Assembly (NCBI GenBank): GCA_037367405.1
Contig: JAZKJV010000686.1
Span: forward strand, 682,001 to 746,000
Length of the DNA: 64,000 nucleotides
Direction: 5' to 3'
From: Ottelia alismoides
Lineage: Eukaryota; Streptophyta; Magnoliopsida; Alismatales; Hydrocharitaceae
Made by a program: the position numbers and the translations under genes. Shown here in pieces: positions 1-11,894 of the stretch; position 1 is the stretch's first letter; the number at the start of each line of letters is the position of its first letter. Below the pieces are notes generated by a model. That model had not been told where the DNA came from, ran no database searches, and worked only from the letters and a program-made list of their open reading frames with translations.

Positions 1-441
1 TTTTACTCTTTTTGTTGGTATTTGTTCCTGGACTCAATAAATAACAAGATATAGCATATATAATGTTTTTATGATTTTTGAAAGCATCTTTATATTTTTT
101 TGGTATTTTATAATTTAGACAGGGTTTATTTAGGCTCTATTTTAATTTTAAAAGTTAGATAAAATGCAAAAAATGCATATTAAAAATATGGGCGTGAAAG
201 TACACCATATAAAGCATTTATCCATATTTTTTCGTATTTTTAGGAGCTACCTAGCTATTTTTAATAAATAGATAAAAGATATAAAAATAAAACAGTCTGA
301 CAGGGGCATTTTTGTAATTTAAAATAAAGACAGGGTGTTCTATGCAAAAATCCCAATAGAATAAACATTTATTTTATATTTTAGAACCTTTCTACAATAT
401 ACAAAACTGCTAGGGGCATAAGTGCAAAATTCACAACACAT

Positions 442-651
442 CACGTGGGACAACACGTGACTCAGCTAGGAAGGAACTCTATGTAATATCCAATTAATAC
501 ATGGAGTTCTATGCAAAAATCCCTTTTATTTATAACATCACATTTATTTCACAGAATGAAATAATAAATACAAAAACGCAAGGGGCTAAAGGTGCAATTT
601 ACCCCTTAAGGCGCTGTATCGGACGACTGATGTTCTTGACTTATCCACGTG
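442..651. promoter_or_regulatory. CACGTG (G-box) motifs in LTR of element A
   Basis: CACGTG occurs at 442-447, 454-459 and 646-651 inside the LTR. The related LTRs at 9553-12889 and 53430-56797 also carry clusters of this palindrome. CACGTG is the core bound by plant bZIP and bHLH factors; any role here is inferred. Confidence 0.4.
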
Positions 652-1585
652 GTGCCTCCACATTTGCCGATGACGCTTCACCGATGGACGCGTGAGATTA
701 GATCACGGGTCGCGATCTGATGGTCGATGACGGCTCCATCCAACGATTGATCTTCAATCTGGGCCTCCTTCTTCATCCAACGACGGGGACGATGGCTGGA
801 AGAACAAGGAAGAACGCTCCCGGGGAGAGTTTCATCCGGTGATATCTCACGTCTCCGCCAGTCTTTGCCACTCCTGAAGGTCTCTATAGCTTCCTGGGAG
901 GATCCTCTAACTGCTGGAGGTCTTGGATCGACCTGAGGTACGCTGGAGCGCCGCCACGAGCTCGAGGAAGAAATGGGGCTCCAGGTACCTCCACCGGCTT
1001 CGATTGTGTCTCCCGACACGTTTCAAGGCGCCCAACCTGCACAGGAAGCTCACATGGCTCAAGGGCTTCACCCTCGACCTAGGGTTTGAAGCTATTAGCA
1101 CGGGGATGGTGATGGGCGAGGAAGCTCTGGTGAAGGGTGGTAGAGGAACCTCGATTCACGGAACCATAGGATCCGGTTGATAGGAAGTGGCTAGGAGGTG
1201 GAGAAAGCGATGGGGCACGAAATGAAGGCGTAGTGGTGGTTGGAAATAGGGTGGAACACGGTGAAAAGCTCACTGGAGTGGAGCTCCGACGAACAACGAA
1301 ATCACTAAACTATGCTAAACTAATATGCGAAACATGAAACTAATTGCAGGAATGAAATACTGGAAGTAAAAGCTACCTAGAAAAGTAAAATGCACAGCTC
1401 TTATACCTCAGGGTGAACCAGGGAGCAGGGCGTGCCGGAGCTCCGCTATGGTGCATCTCCCACTATCTCCGACCGATTCAAGGTACCAGGGAGCTCCTCC
1501 TATCACAAGGACTCGACCTAGATCGAATACGAGGAAGGGAGACGGGTGAAAACTGACCAAATTTGTAGAGAAGCAGGAGCTGAGT

Positions 1586-1594
1586 TATTTAAGG
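1586..1594 (-). promoter_or_regulatory. Candidate TATA box of LTR (element A)
   Basis: On the minus strand CTTAAATAA lies in the GC-rich middle of the LTR, 1.58 kb from its start, and is followed by the string CAGCTCCT. The solo LTR at 53430-56797 has a TATAAAA with the same CAGCTCCT shortly after it, and the plus LTR has CTATTTAAG at 11115. The matching positions suggest the LTR promoter. Confidence 0.35.
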
Positions 1595-3171
1595 ACATTG
1601 GGTGCACCCTTATTGACCAGGCGGTAGGGAAGAATCGAAAGGATATACAAGGGACTAAAAGAGATGGCGTGATGGTACAATGAACAATGGGCAACTCTTA
1701 TGGAGGAAGCGAGTGCAATCGATGGACGAGACACCCACAAACAATGCAAGAAAACCATGGATTCAACAGGTCTGACGACTCGGAGCAGCAGATGGGACAG
1801 TTGACCAGAGGTCAACGGAGGCCGTGCGTGGATTGGTCCACGCAGGCCGCTAAAGGACAAAACAGAAGGTTTTATTCAAAAATAATTAATTTAAAATAGT
1901 AAATGATTTTATTATTTTTTGAGTATAAAATAAAAAATGTTTATTATTTTATGTAGCATTTTAATACGATTTTTATTTATTTTTTGGCTTGATTTTTAAG
2001 TAGTTAATTTTTATGAGTGTATTTATAGGTATATTCATCTATGTTTTATGCATTTCTATTTTTACTTTGTATATATTATTTTATTATTTTATTTTCTTAT
2101 TTTATATATTTATAACATATTTTTGTGAGTATAAATATATTTCTATTTGATTTTTATGAGCTTATTTGCACATTTAAATAAATAGGTATATGAATTGTAT
2201 ATGTATATGTATAAGTATTCTGCCTATGTTTTGTATACTTCTTTTTATTTTAATGCATTTTAATGAGTTTTTATTTTTGTTTTGTATTTTTAATAGAATA
2301 TATATGATATTGGAAATATCTTAAAAATATGAAAGAATAAAATAATTAAAGAATATAGTTCCCTTTTATTTATATACATATAGGTGTTTCATCTATGTTT
2401 TTTATATAACTTTATTTTATCTTTCATTTTCTTTTTTGTTTTATTTTGATTTTGATGTACATATATATTATAGATAACTTTTACAAAATTATAAAAATCT
2501 GGATTTGTAAAAGTAATAAGTAATGAATAAATTGAATATTTTAATCAGCATTATGTACTATAGGGGCCCAAAACCTATCTTTTGCACAGTAAATCCAAAA
2601 AATATAAAACCACCACCATTAACTAGCTCATGAAAAGTTATATATAACTAGATGATTTTGCTATGTTTTGAGTTTTTATTTGGAAGATATGGGTCTGTGA
2701 AGTTTGTTTTCTGGCTTTTTATTCCTGGTATAAAATGTACACTATATATTATATTTGTACAAACTCAATTTTGTATTTTTATTTACATTATTATCTACAA
2801 CTTTTATGTACAAAATTTCTTTATTTGATGAATAAATAATTAGATACAAAATAGGTGTCAAAAATGCATAAATCAAGAATGAATAAATGAAATATTTATT
2901 GTATTCTTAGCCCTTATCTCCCCCTACTTTATTCTATGTCGACCAAGACAATTCTTGACTTGGTCTCAGAGTTTCGGTCATAAAATATTTTCAATATTTT
3001 ATTCCTTTTTATTTTCTTCTCTTTATTCTATAAGTTTGGCATTAAAAACCTTATTTTGCATACAATAAATAATGAATGCTATTATATACAAATTAATGTT
3101 ATTTACATGCATTAGCTAGGGTTTTCAAGGTCAAAATGGAGGAATAAAGGTGATGAAATGGAGATTCATCA

Positions 3172-3181
3172 CCCCCTATAC
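3172..3181 (-). other. Polypurine tract of element A
   Basis: On the minus strand GTATAGGGGG sits immediately before the LTR start at 3171, the expected position of the plus-strand primer. The same block recurs beside hairpins at 5084-5619. Confidence 0.7.
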
Positions 3182-5083
3182 TTGCCTTTACTAGTCCCTA
3201 GAAAATACTTATGCAATAAGTACAAAAGAATAAAGAATAAGAAGAAAAGAAAAGGCAATAAGTACTTATGAATTGATCATGATTATTAAACTTATCTGTA
3301 CAAAATCAAAGTTTGGAGCTCAGGTTAGACCTTGGTGTGAAAATGTGTGTGGAACCTAGTCGGGAACCAAATTTAAAACACAACAGCCTTCAAGAGTCAC
3401 AGAAGTTGGTTCAAATCAACTCAATAGCCAGGTCAGAACTAGCCTACATCATACGCAAACCCTTATGACTATGAAGCTGACTTGTACAGTGTAAGTGATA
3501 GTGGCTCTCCCCAACTAAAATGACAAAGGAACTGACTTCTCCAGAATGACAACCCAATGATTCCCCAATCCATCACTCTGCCCTCGAGGAGTGGGGTAAT
3601 CCCTTCTAAGTTCAAGTGGCATCCAACTCAAGAGGAGGAGGTAGAGAAAATAATGGACGGTAGCTAGTGTAGCTACCTAGCCTGGGATGCAAGACTAGTG
3701 TAGTCAAGTCATCCAACTGCAGGCTCACATGGTATAACTTTGATGCTCAAGCTTACTTATTTTCTATACAACATATATACATACTCCGGCAGACACTTTA
3801 TTTTTTTATTTATTTACAAGCCTGTCCACTTTTTTGGAGTTTTTTTTTCTTTTTTTTTCTTTTTTTCAACATACTATTTACAACAACATTTACATAAGGA
3901 CTTTTTCCTCTTGAGCCAAAAGACTATCCCTCTTTTGAAGCTTTATTGCAACCCACACTCTCCTGTCATTCGATTTCATTGAAACTGGACCAGGTTGGGG
4001 TGCACTTCCCTCCCTAGACGAGGACAAATGTTTCCACTCGTGTGCATCTCAGAATGGCAAATCCAACCCCCTCACCACTTCAACTGAGTTGAGCCAAGTG
4101 AAAGGTGCAAGCGTCCAAGTTAGGTCACGGTCGACAAGAATCATGTGTGTGTCTCAAAAAGTTCTATTTAGCCAGTTTGAGGTGACTTGAACCCAGCCCT
4201 AATTTCTCAAAGCATTAAGTCTGAATAGACCTGAAGTACCTTAAACCTAGTTCCCATAAGGTTCTAGTGCAGTTAGGTGTGGTAAGGTCCAACCAAGCTC
4301 CAACTTTTGACTTTATTGGACTATTTTAATCATCAAGCTCAATCAAAAAAATATGAATGCTATGCAAATGCTATACACAATGAATGATGCAATTTTTCAC
4401 AAAGAATTTAAAAACCAAAGAATCTTTTTACAGAAAGAATTTTCGCAAATAAAAATCTTGGCACACAAAAAGTACGTACAACAACTTACATGGGCGTGCC
4501 TCTTTATTTTACGAGATTTAGGAATTTTAAAGATTTTACATGTTTTAATAAAGTGAGTTATTTAGGGTATATTTAACAATTGACAAAGAATTTATATACA
4601 CGTTTTATTCCTATTTCAATGATACATTCAATCATTAAATTTATTTGAAACAAAATTTGAAAACTATAGTACAAAATAATTTTGCAAACTTTTACAATCA
4701 TTTGAAAGTCATTTTGCAAAGATTTTTCGCATGGTATATATACATTTTTCAAAATATTTTTTCAAACATTTTCAAAATCATTTGTAAATCGGTTTCCAAA
4801 CTTTTATTTCACACAAAGAAAGAATTTCTGCAATCAAAATGTTTTTACAAAGGTTGAAAACATTTCAAAAAAAGTAGTCCAAACGGTTCACACCATTTTT
4901 CAAATCATTTTGCAAAAATATTTTTAACCTGATTTATTAATCAGTAAATACAAAAACAATTTAAGGAATGACTGATGTTTATTAATGGATTATGTGTTTA
5001 TATATACAATATATTTAGCCATATTTATTATTAATTATACGAAATTACGAGTTATGGCTAAAGTATATACAAAGTATATACGA

Positions 5084-5619
5084 CCCCCCTATACTTAGCA
5101 TGAGCTATGTCATCGTAGATCAAAAAAGAGAAAGAGAAGACATAACTCGTATTGAGTATAGAAAAGTCTAACGAATAATAGAATTAATAGAACGAATGAA
5201 TGAATAAGGGAATGAAGCAATGAAAAGTTGACCGTTCCCCCTATACTTAGGATGAAAATCCTAAGTATACCAAACTGTACACATGCAGGGCGGGTAGAGG
5301 GTGGGAATAAACGAATCAATTGGTCGTGCACACCCCCCTATACTTAGGACAAGGTACGTCCTGAGTATAGAAAACTGTCAAAAAAGGGGTGACACCTTTT
5401 AGAAGAATAAAGAATAAGATCAGGAAAAGAAGAAAAGAAGAAAATAAGAGAATATACATATCTTATGAGAAGATCGTGGAGAATGTATACATCACTCTCC
5501 CTATACTTAGGGTGTGATATCCCTAAGTATAAGCAGCGTCAGGAGTGACGAAAATAAATGAGGAAAGAACAACGTGGTGTGTGCCCCCTATACTTAGGAC
5601 AAAGTATGTCCTAAGTATA
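5084..5619 (-). repeat. Repeated hairpin/PPT modules
   Basis: Four stem-loops lie at 5242-5269 (12-bp stem TATACTTAGGAT, loop GAAA), 5339-5369, 5502-5531 and 5589-5619 (stem TATACTTAGGAC). Each is preceded on the plus strand by a C-run, so on the element's sense strand every module reads hairpin arm CTAAGTATA followed by GGGG or GGGGG. A half-module without its second arm is at 5084-5100. The arm plus G-run is the same sequence as the true PPT at 3172-3181. The stems are perfect or nearly so while loops and spacers differ. Confidence 0.8.
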
Positions 5620-6059
5620 GTCACAGAGATATGGCGATAGATTTGAGGTACACATAACATGCAGGAGAAAGAAGGAATAAATCACACGTATACACAACAA
5701 GTAAAGACTGATGAGGTACAGGACGGTATCCAGTAAGCGAGTACCGTGCTCTCGTCGTCGTCTCCCTATGAGAACGAGGACGTAGTAAGATAGTGAAAAG
5801 ACACCCTGAAGGGAATCAAGTGGGTGTCAGCCACCGGGGACAAGCAGATCGAAAAGTAAGGCAGGGCCCGATAAAGCAAGCAGAATGTTGGCTTATAAGG
5901 TGTGAAATGGGTGAACAGAGCCGATACTGTAAGACTTGGAGGGAGAAGGGACAATACAGACCCCTCCAAGTCAATCACGGTCTCAAAGATGTATAATCAG
6001 TGAAAAATAGGAGACTCTCAATGTAGTGGCATGGCATCCGGTGGTAATAGAATCAGAAG

Positions 6060-7190
6060 GTCAAAAGAACATATCGAAAACTTCACACCAGGACTCAACC
6101 CTGTGAGGGTCCTCAAGGTGAGAGGGATCAGAGAATAATGAGAAGACTCGGCTCCGTGCTCCAACAGAAGGAGACACACCCAGGGAAGAGACCGAGTACC
6201 AAAATCAACAGACCCGACTTCGTGCTCCAACAGAAAGGAGGCACCAGAAGTGAATCCAGGTACCTAAAATATGATGTACTCTCCCACAGACAACCCTCGG
6301 GGAGTAGTACATGCTAGTCAATGAATAATCAGAATAGAGGCTCACCCTTGCGCGGGTCGTCAAGGTGAGCGGGCTCAAAGGAGATGGATCCATCAGACAG
6401 ATCATAGTAGCGGTCTCGGTAGGCGACGGATCGGCTACCAGCAGAAGAGACCGTCAAGTCAATAAAGTGTGTCAGCGTCCCTCAGAAAACCCTTGGGGAG
6501 TGTACTGCCAATTGAGCAGAGAATAATCAGAGAAAGATGGCTCATCCTTGCGAGGACCGTTAAGGAGAGAAGACTCAAAGGAGTCAAGTCAGGCAGGGCC
6601 CAAGATCCAGTAGATCGGGTAAATATCAAAGAAATTGGGACTGAAAGCATACCAAACGACTCAGCTCCGTGCTCCTAGTAGTAGGAGACACAGTCTAAAA
6701 GGGAAATCGAGTGTAAAGAAAGAGTTGCATTTTTCTGCAGATAGTCCTCGGGGAGCAATGCAAGCTAATCAAGGAATAGTCAGATCAGATCTCATCCTTG
6801 CGAGAGTCGTCAAGGAGAGAGAGGACTCAAAGGAGTCAATCAGAAAGGCATCCGTAGATGACAGAATGTCTACCAACAGAAGAGACTGCAAGATCTAGCA
6901 AGGTGTCATAGTCCTCGTAGAGCACCCTCGGGGAGTATATGAACTAGGTATGGAATAATCAGAAAAGTGAAGCTCATCCTTGTGAGGACCATCAAGGAGA
7001 GCGAACTCAGATGAGTCTTTGAATGGCCTCGTGTACCGGCAGACCGGTAACACAATCAGACAGAGTGGCCAAATAGTCATATCAGACGATACAGTTTCGT
7101 ACCCCAACAGAGTGGCAGTACAGGCAGGGAGTGAAACTAATCGTAAAGAGTGTGTCACATGCTCTCGTAGATAGTCCTCGGGGAGTCATG
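6060..7190. repeat. Degenerate tandem repeats with CTCGGGGAG core
   Basis: Units of roughly 180-260 bp share three landmarks in order: CTCGGGGAG (about 6296, 6753, 6929 and 7178, and CTTGGGGAG near 6492), then a CATCCTTGCGAGG-type block with GTCAAGGAGAG, then CCAACAGA followed by an AGGAGACAC-type block. Spacing is irregular and copies have diverged. This resembles the tandem blocks found in untranslated regions of large plant gypsy elements. Confidence 0.6.
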
Positions 7191-8420
7191 TAAGCCAAGT
7201 CAATGAAATCTTGGGATTGCTGGCAAGTCATCTCAAGTCCTCGAAAGCATTCAATCATTCAATCATTCGGAGGGCACAAGATCATGTGAGGGAGCAAATA
7301 ATCAGTTCACTTACAAAACATCCCTCAGGTCAATCAAATCTGGCCGAGATGGCACGAAAGATAATCAGGAATCCTCAAAGTGCCATAGGTGGATAATAGA
7401 ATCAGGAGATCGGGAATGGATCAATCACGAAGATGAGAGATCATGTGGGTTCCAATCACCGTCACCATGCAACATATATCAAGATAGTCTATCCAACCCA
7501 GAAATCAAAGACAGACGAAACCTCGAAATAGATAGATCAATAGAAACATCATGATATCATCCTCAAATCACTGAAGCACGTCACATCCTCAATCCGGTGT
7601 GCGAGATCTAAATCCTCAATTCAGAATTACACCTAATCAGCGTGCATCATCAAACATCCTCAATAAGCTCCTATGCATGTATGAAAGACAAATCAACCAA
7701 ATCAATCTCAGCATCCTCAAATCGTGCCCGACTTACTCCAATAATCAATGTAAGTCAAGAATCCTCAATGTGGGCGATACCTACCAGCACAGCAATCCTA
7801 GGTAAGATGATACGGGGGATACGAAGAGGATGGGCAAGAAGAGGAACACAAAGGTCTGAAGAAGCTGATTGAGCTCACGCGCCAATATCACGACTCAATG
7901 CAAAATGAAGAGATATATGTATAAGAGGGGTAGAGAGACTCAAATATGAAAAATGCATGACTCACACGGACGGGACCGATAACTCAAAGGTAACATGCAA
8001 ATGGAATCCAAGTCACAATCAATACACAAAGCAAAACCCCAATTCACCTACTCAACACAGTGAAGGCCGAGATGTGATCTTTTATCTTATTGATTTTAGA
8101 GTTAGGTGATCATAGAAAGTTGTACACTGGAATTAGGCTTTGGGATTGGGGCACTAATCCTTAGCGTGTACGTAGAAATAAAATTCTCAAACAAGGAGGA
8201 GGTTGCTCTCCCCAAGACAAGGGATCCATTACATTTTATTTTTAGGTTCAAGTGGACTTAGCAATCCCGGTTTAATTTTTGTTATCACTTTTTTTGGATA
8301 TTTTCAATGCACATGCCTATCGAGGTTTCAATTTTCATTAAGCATCCTAGGTTGGCAAAAAAGAGGGGAGAAGGTCGGAAAAGCCATGCAAGTCGGAAAA
8401 CGATGATGCATGCCAAGTAA

Positions 8421-8434
8421 GAAGACTTACAGTG
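8421..8434 (-). other. Conserved splice-donor-like motif in leader of element A
   Basis: The minus strand reads CACTGTAAGTCTTC. The same 14 bases occur in the plus relative at 13625-13638 within an otherwise diverged homologous leader. It matches a plant 5' splice site (GTAAGT). Whether it is spliced cannot be told from sequence. Confidence 0.4.
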
Positions 8435-9090
8435 CTTCCCAGCTCTCTCCATGCGGGATGAATAACAGAATTGAAACTTATGCTATATGCAAATGCAATC
8501 CTAAGAAATCGCCCTAGATACAGGATACTATTAGCATAAAGAAGATTATTTCAAAATTGACTAACTCCCAAGTCGCATCTATAGGTGCATGCATATATAT
8601 TAGGGATTGGGCCTTAGTCTACGTCAAACAATCCTAAACTAGGTTCATTCACACAAAATAATAAAAATAAAATAATAATAATAATAATAAAAAAGAGTTA
8701 AAACCGTCGAGGCCCCCAAGAGAACAATCCCTCGGGCACTGGACCTCGGGAAGTCGGAGTGTCTGAGAGTTCTGTATTATTACAATTATAGGGTCACTCT
8801 CTCACATACATAAATAATAAATAATGAAAAAATTAGACTGCCTTCCAAAATTCTCCTCCATCTACCTTCGATGCTCTCTTCTGTTGGCTGGTGTAGAAGA
8901 GCCAACTCCGCCTCACTCGGGTGCATCGGACTTCCTAGGAATTCCTCCTTCGCTTGGCGGTCCCTCGCATCGAAGACAAATAAAGAAAACAGTCAGAGTA
9001 GTCACAATAATATCAATAATGCAAATAATCAAATAAATGTGGACAAGAGTGAAGAATCAAATAAATAATAAGTATCCCAAGAGACGTTGC

Positions 9091-9108
9091 TCCCCGGCAA
9101 CATCGCCA
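9091..9108 (-). other. Primer binding site (tRNA-Asp type), element A
   Basis: On the minus strand TGGCGATGTTGCCGGGGA differs at two positions from the TGGCGCCGTTGCCGGGGA site typical of Athila elements, which pairs with the 3' end of tRNA-Asp. It lies two bases (GA) inside the LTR end TCATCA, the same spacing as in the plus copy at 12889-12892. Confidence 0.75.
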
Positions 9109-9110
9109 TC

Positions 9111-9573
9111 TGATGAAGGGGATTGCTAGCGAGGTCGTGTCTTTCCACAAGGCGGATCGACAGTCGCCGAGGTGACCTCAAACAGAATCCAAACCAATCA
9201 ACAATTAACCCACAATCAGAATAAAGCAATTAAAACAAAAAAATGTGGAGTTAAAATTTATTATAACTCTACATGCAAATGTGTATAGGTGTAAGCATGT
9301 GTAGAGGTCGAATACTGGGAGTAAACGGTTGGGGGCAGATTTATGCACAAAGTATTCAATTCCTATCTTGTCCATGTCGTTGTTTTTGTGGGTTTTTTAA
9401 TTTTTATATTTTTATTTTTTTGGTTTTTTTAATTTTTATTTGATTTTTCATTTTGTATTTTTTATATTTTCTTTTTATATTTTTAGTTAGAGATGTAGGT
9501 ATATATATAGAGAGATATATGTACAAGGTAAAGGTGAGAGAATATATATATATGATGAATCTCGAATTCATCA
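9111..9573 (-). mobile_element. Short 5' LTR of element A
   Basis: Bounded inside by TCATCA-GA-PBS and outside by the palindromic terminus at 9553-9573. At 463 bp it is about 2.9 kb shorter than the family LTRs. It keeps the terminal AT-rich part and apparently the palindromic start, but the GC-rich middle is absent. Either it carries an internal deletion, or it was cut by the plus-strand element whose LTR shares the palindrome. The two LTR calls overlap by the 21-bp palindrome. Confidence 0.5.
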
Positions 9574-10593
9574 CTCTAAATCTCATTTATTAAGCTCAAT
9601 TCCCTCAAAATCAACAACATTTAGGCATTTATTCTGCATAAATAGCATTCATGCATGTTTTTATAAGAATGGCATTTTATCCTTCATTTCTGCACAAAAT
9701 ATGAAGCCAAAAATCCAAGCCAAAATGACATGTAAATAACCTAACTTCTCGGATTTTTAACTCATTCATGCTAACTCTGAATGACACAAAACCATCTCCA
9801 CTGTGTACATATCACTAACAAGAATAAATGAAAAATACAAAAAAATTACTAACCCAAATAAATGGACCAAAAATCCAAACCCTAGTTTCAGGATTTCCGG
9901 ACTAAAAGCCCCATATCTTCCCCATCCAGTGTCTGTTTTGATCTTACTCACTTTTGAACTAATGTACATTCAATTACCTTCAAAACAAGACCAAGTTCAA
10001 GTGAATTGGAGCTCATTTGTGAAAATTGGGTTTTGGGCCTCTTTTGTACATTTTGTATTTTAGCTGATTTTGACCTATTATTTTATGTACATATTTAAAC
10101 TATTTTAGTTCTTTTCTTTTGATTTGTCTTCTTTGATAAAAGTTTTATTAAATTTCACAAAAATCCAAATCCAAATTGAGCTTGAAATCAAAGAAATAAA
10201 TTGAGTCCAGGTCTTCACTAACCAACTGTAAAAAATGAGTCTTTTTCACATTTTATTTTATTTCTCCTCTTTCTTAATTAATAAAAATCCAAAAAAAATA
10301 GATTAATATGTAATTACTTATCTTTGATTTTATCATATTTTTTTCGGATTTTTTTAACTAATCTAAAAATGACATAAAAATTACAAAACCCCAAAATCTA
10401 GGTGTTCTATATACATGGGATACCCCAAAAATACCACTTTGTGCAAATGATCGATTTTGGTTTTGAGGTCTTCATGAAAGTTGTAGATCTCATCGAGATG
10501 AGTAATTTTTGTGAAGAAATGTTTTTGATCTGAGGTCATTTACTATTTTTATCGATTTTACAAAGGTTTTATTTTCGGAATTTTCTGTACTGA

Positions 10594-11894
10594 CACGTGG
10601 CAACCCCTGGGGCCGCCACGTGCCAGTCACTTTTGGGCTTATTTAAACTCGTTTTTATTAAAAAAAATATATAAAAAAATTAAAAAAAATTAAAAAAAGA
10701 TGCACGTGCGTCGCACGTGCCTCCCAAGCACGTGCTCCGCACGTTCCACACCCCCTTTGCGCCCCCACTCGCCACGCGTCTCTCATCTGGCCGCCCGATC
10801 TCGCCCGATCGGACGGCCAGGGTTCATCTTTTGTAGCCACCTCTTTTCCCAATCGGCACCCCCAAATCTCGCGCCACCTCGTCACAGATCACCGTCGCCT
10901 GCAAACCTCGCCATCGACGATCTCCTCCTCCCGCGAATATCGCCGCCGACTTTCCAATCTCGCCGCCGCAATCCCATCTCCGATCTATCAACGATTTGAA
11001 CTCCTCGTCAATCTCCATCTCCTTGAAATCGCCAATCTCATCTGTCATCGGATCTTCTTCAATCTCCAGCTGCCCTTATCGCACTTCACCTTCCATCGTC
11101 GGTCGAGCCCTCCCCTATTTAAGAACAGCACCACCCCAGTGAACCTTCATCCGCCGATTGCACATCGAAGAAGAAAGCTCCGGGGCGACAGCCTGAAAGC
11201 CCACTCATCGCGTCAAGATCCAAGGCTGGTGCCTCGCCGCAGTACGCCGCATCCTCGTGTCTGCATCTGCTCCGACCAACCGTCGAGCCAACCTCCATCT
11301 TCACCGACAACGCCATTATCATCAACTACGTCTTCGAATCCGTCGCTACTCTCGATTCCAAGCCTCGTCGGTGGTGACAGCCTGGCGAGCTCCATAAATC
11401 GACGAGATCCGACGCTCTCTCTCGACGTCGTTGCAGTCATGCGCCTCCGCCGCACATCTGCCCAAGCTCCGGCCAGCCGTCGAGCCATCGACTTCTTCAA
11501 CGTCATCTTCATCGACCTTCATCCACGCCATCGAGCATTGCCAACTCTGTCATCATCAAATTCGACAACAATAGTCGACGACATCAACTCCGCCCCTCGC
11601 TTCTTCGCCGATCATCCTTCACCTCTCTGCCAGGTTGGGCATCCTCCGCCTTCTCCGCCCTCAGCGCCACCGCCGAGGTTGGGCTCTGGCTCCTCCGCCT
11701 TCATCAACCGGGCACCGTCCCGAGGTCCCCTACCTCACGTGCACCGCACGTGACGGGGGGGGGGGACGTCCGCCTTCATCAGCCCTAGGTCACGTGCACC
11801 ACACGTGACCGTGGGAGAATTGCACAGAACCCCCCAGACATCTTCCTATTCGCGCTCATGTCCAGCCTCCCAAGGAGCACGAGTAAGGCACGTG
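10594..11894. promoter_or_regulatory. Cluster of ten CACGTG motifs in LTR of element B
   Basis: CACGTG lies at 10594, 10617, 10703, 10714, 10729, 11736, 11747, 11791, 11802 and 11889. Two pairs form the arrangement TCACGTGCACC(G/A)CACGTGAC. Such a density of G-boxes in a U3-like region suggests a stress-, light- or hormone-responsive enhancer, which is an inference. Confidence 0.5.
11115..11123 (+). promoter_or_regulatory. Candidate TATA box, LTR of element B
   Basis: CTATTTAAG lies 1.56 kb into the LTR, almost the same offset as the candidate in the LTR of element A, and follows a pyrimidine-rich stretch. Likely start of R, not proven. Confidence 0.35.

Larger units (their letters stand above)
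1..3171 (-). mobile_element. 3' LTR (partial) of Athila-like element A
   Basis: Read on the minus strand, the LTR begins at 3171 with a 21-bp near-palindrome (TGATGAATC...TTCATCA), directly preceded by a purine tract, and runs past the left window edge. Its three-part make-up, about 1.3 kb AT-rich, about 1.3 kb GC-rich (roughly 600-1860) and AT-rich again, matches the LTRs at 9553-12889 and 53430-56797, which are 3.34 and 3.37 kb. About 0.2 kb is therefore probably missing to the left. Short ORFs in the GC-rich part are not conserved and look spurious. Assignment as the 3' LTR is an inference from the adjacent PPT and from the minus-strand PBS at 9091-9108. Confidence 0.75.
3172..9110 (-). 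mobile_element. Non-coding interior of element A (LARD-like)
   Basis: The 5.9 kb between the PBS (9091-9108) and the PPT (3172-3181) has no ORF resembling gag, protease, reverse transcriptase or integrase; the longest frames are under 90 codons and lack domains. The part next to the PBS (about 8.5-8.0 kb) is homologous to the leader of the plus-strand relative at 13.6-13.9 kb, including a GTAAGT motif. The rest holds a tandem-repeat block (6.06-7.19 kb), hairpin/PPT modules (5.08-5.62 kb) and AT-rich sequence (3.2-5.0 kb) in which I see nothing specific. It looks like a large non-autonomous derivative that would need gag and pol in trans. Confidence 0.65.

Noticed and set aside
11139..11753. 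204-codon plus-strand ORF in the GC-rich centre of the LTR of element B
   Set aside because: Low stop density is expected at this GC content, overlapping frames are open on both strands, there is no domain, and the related LTRs lack the frame.
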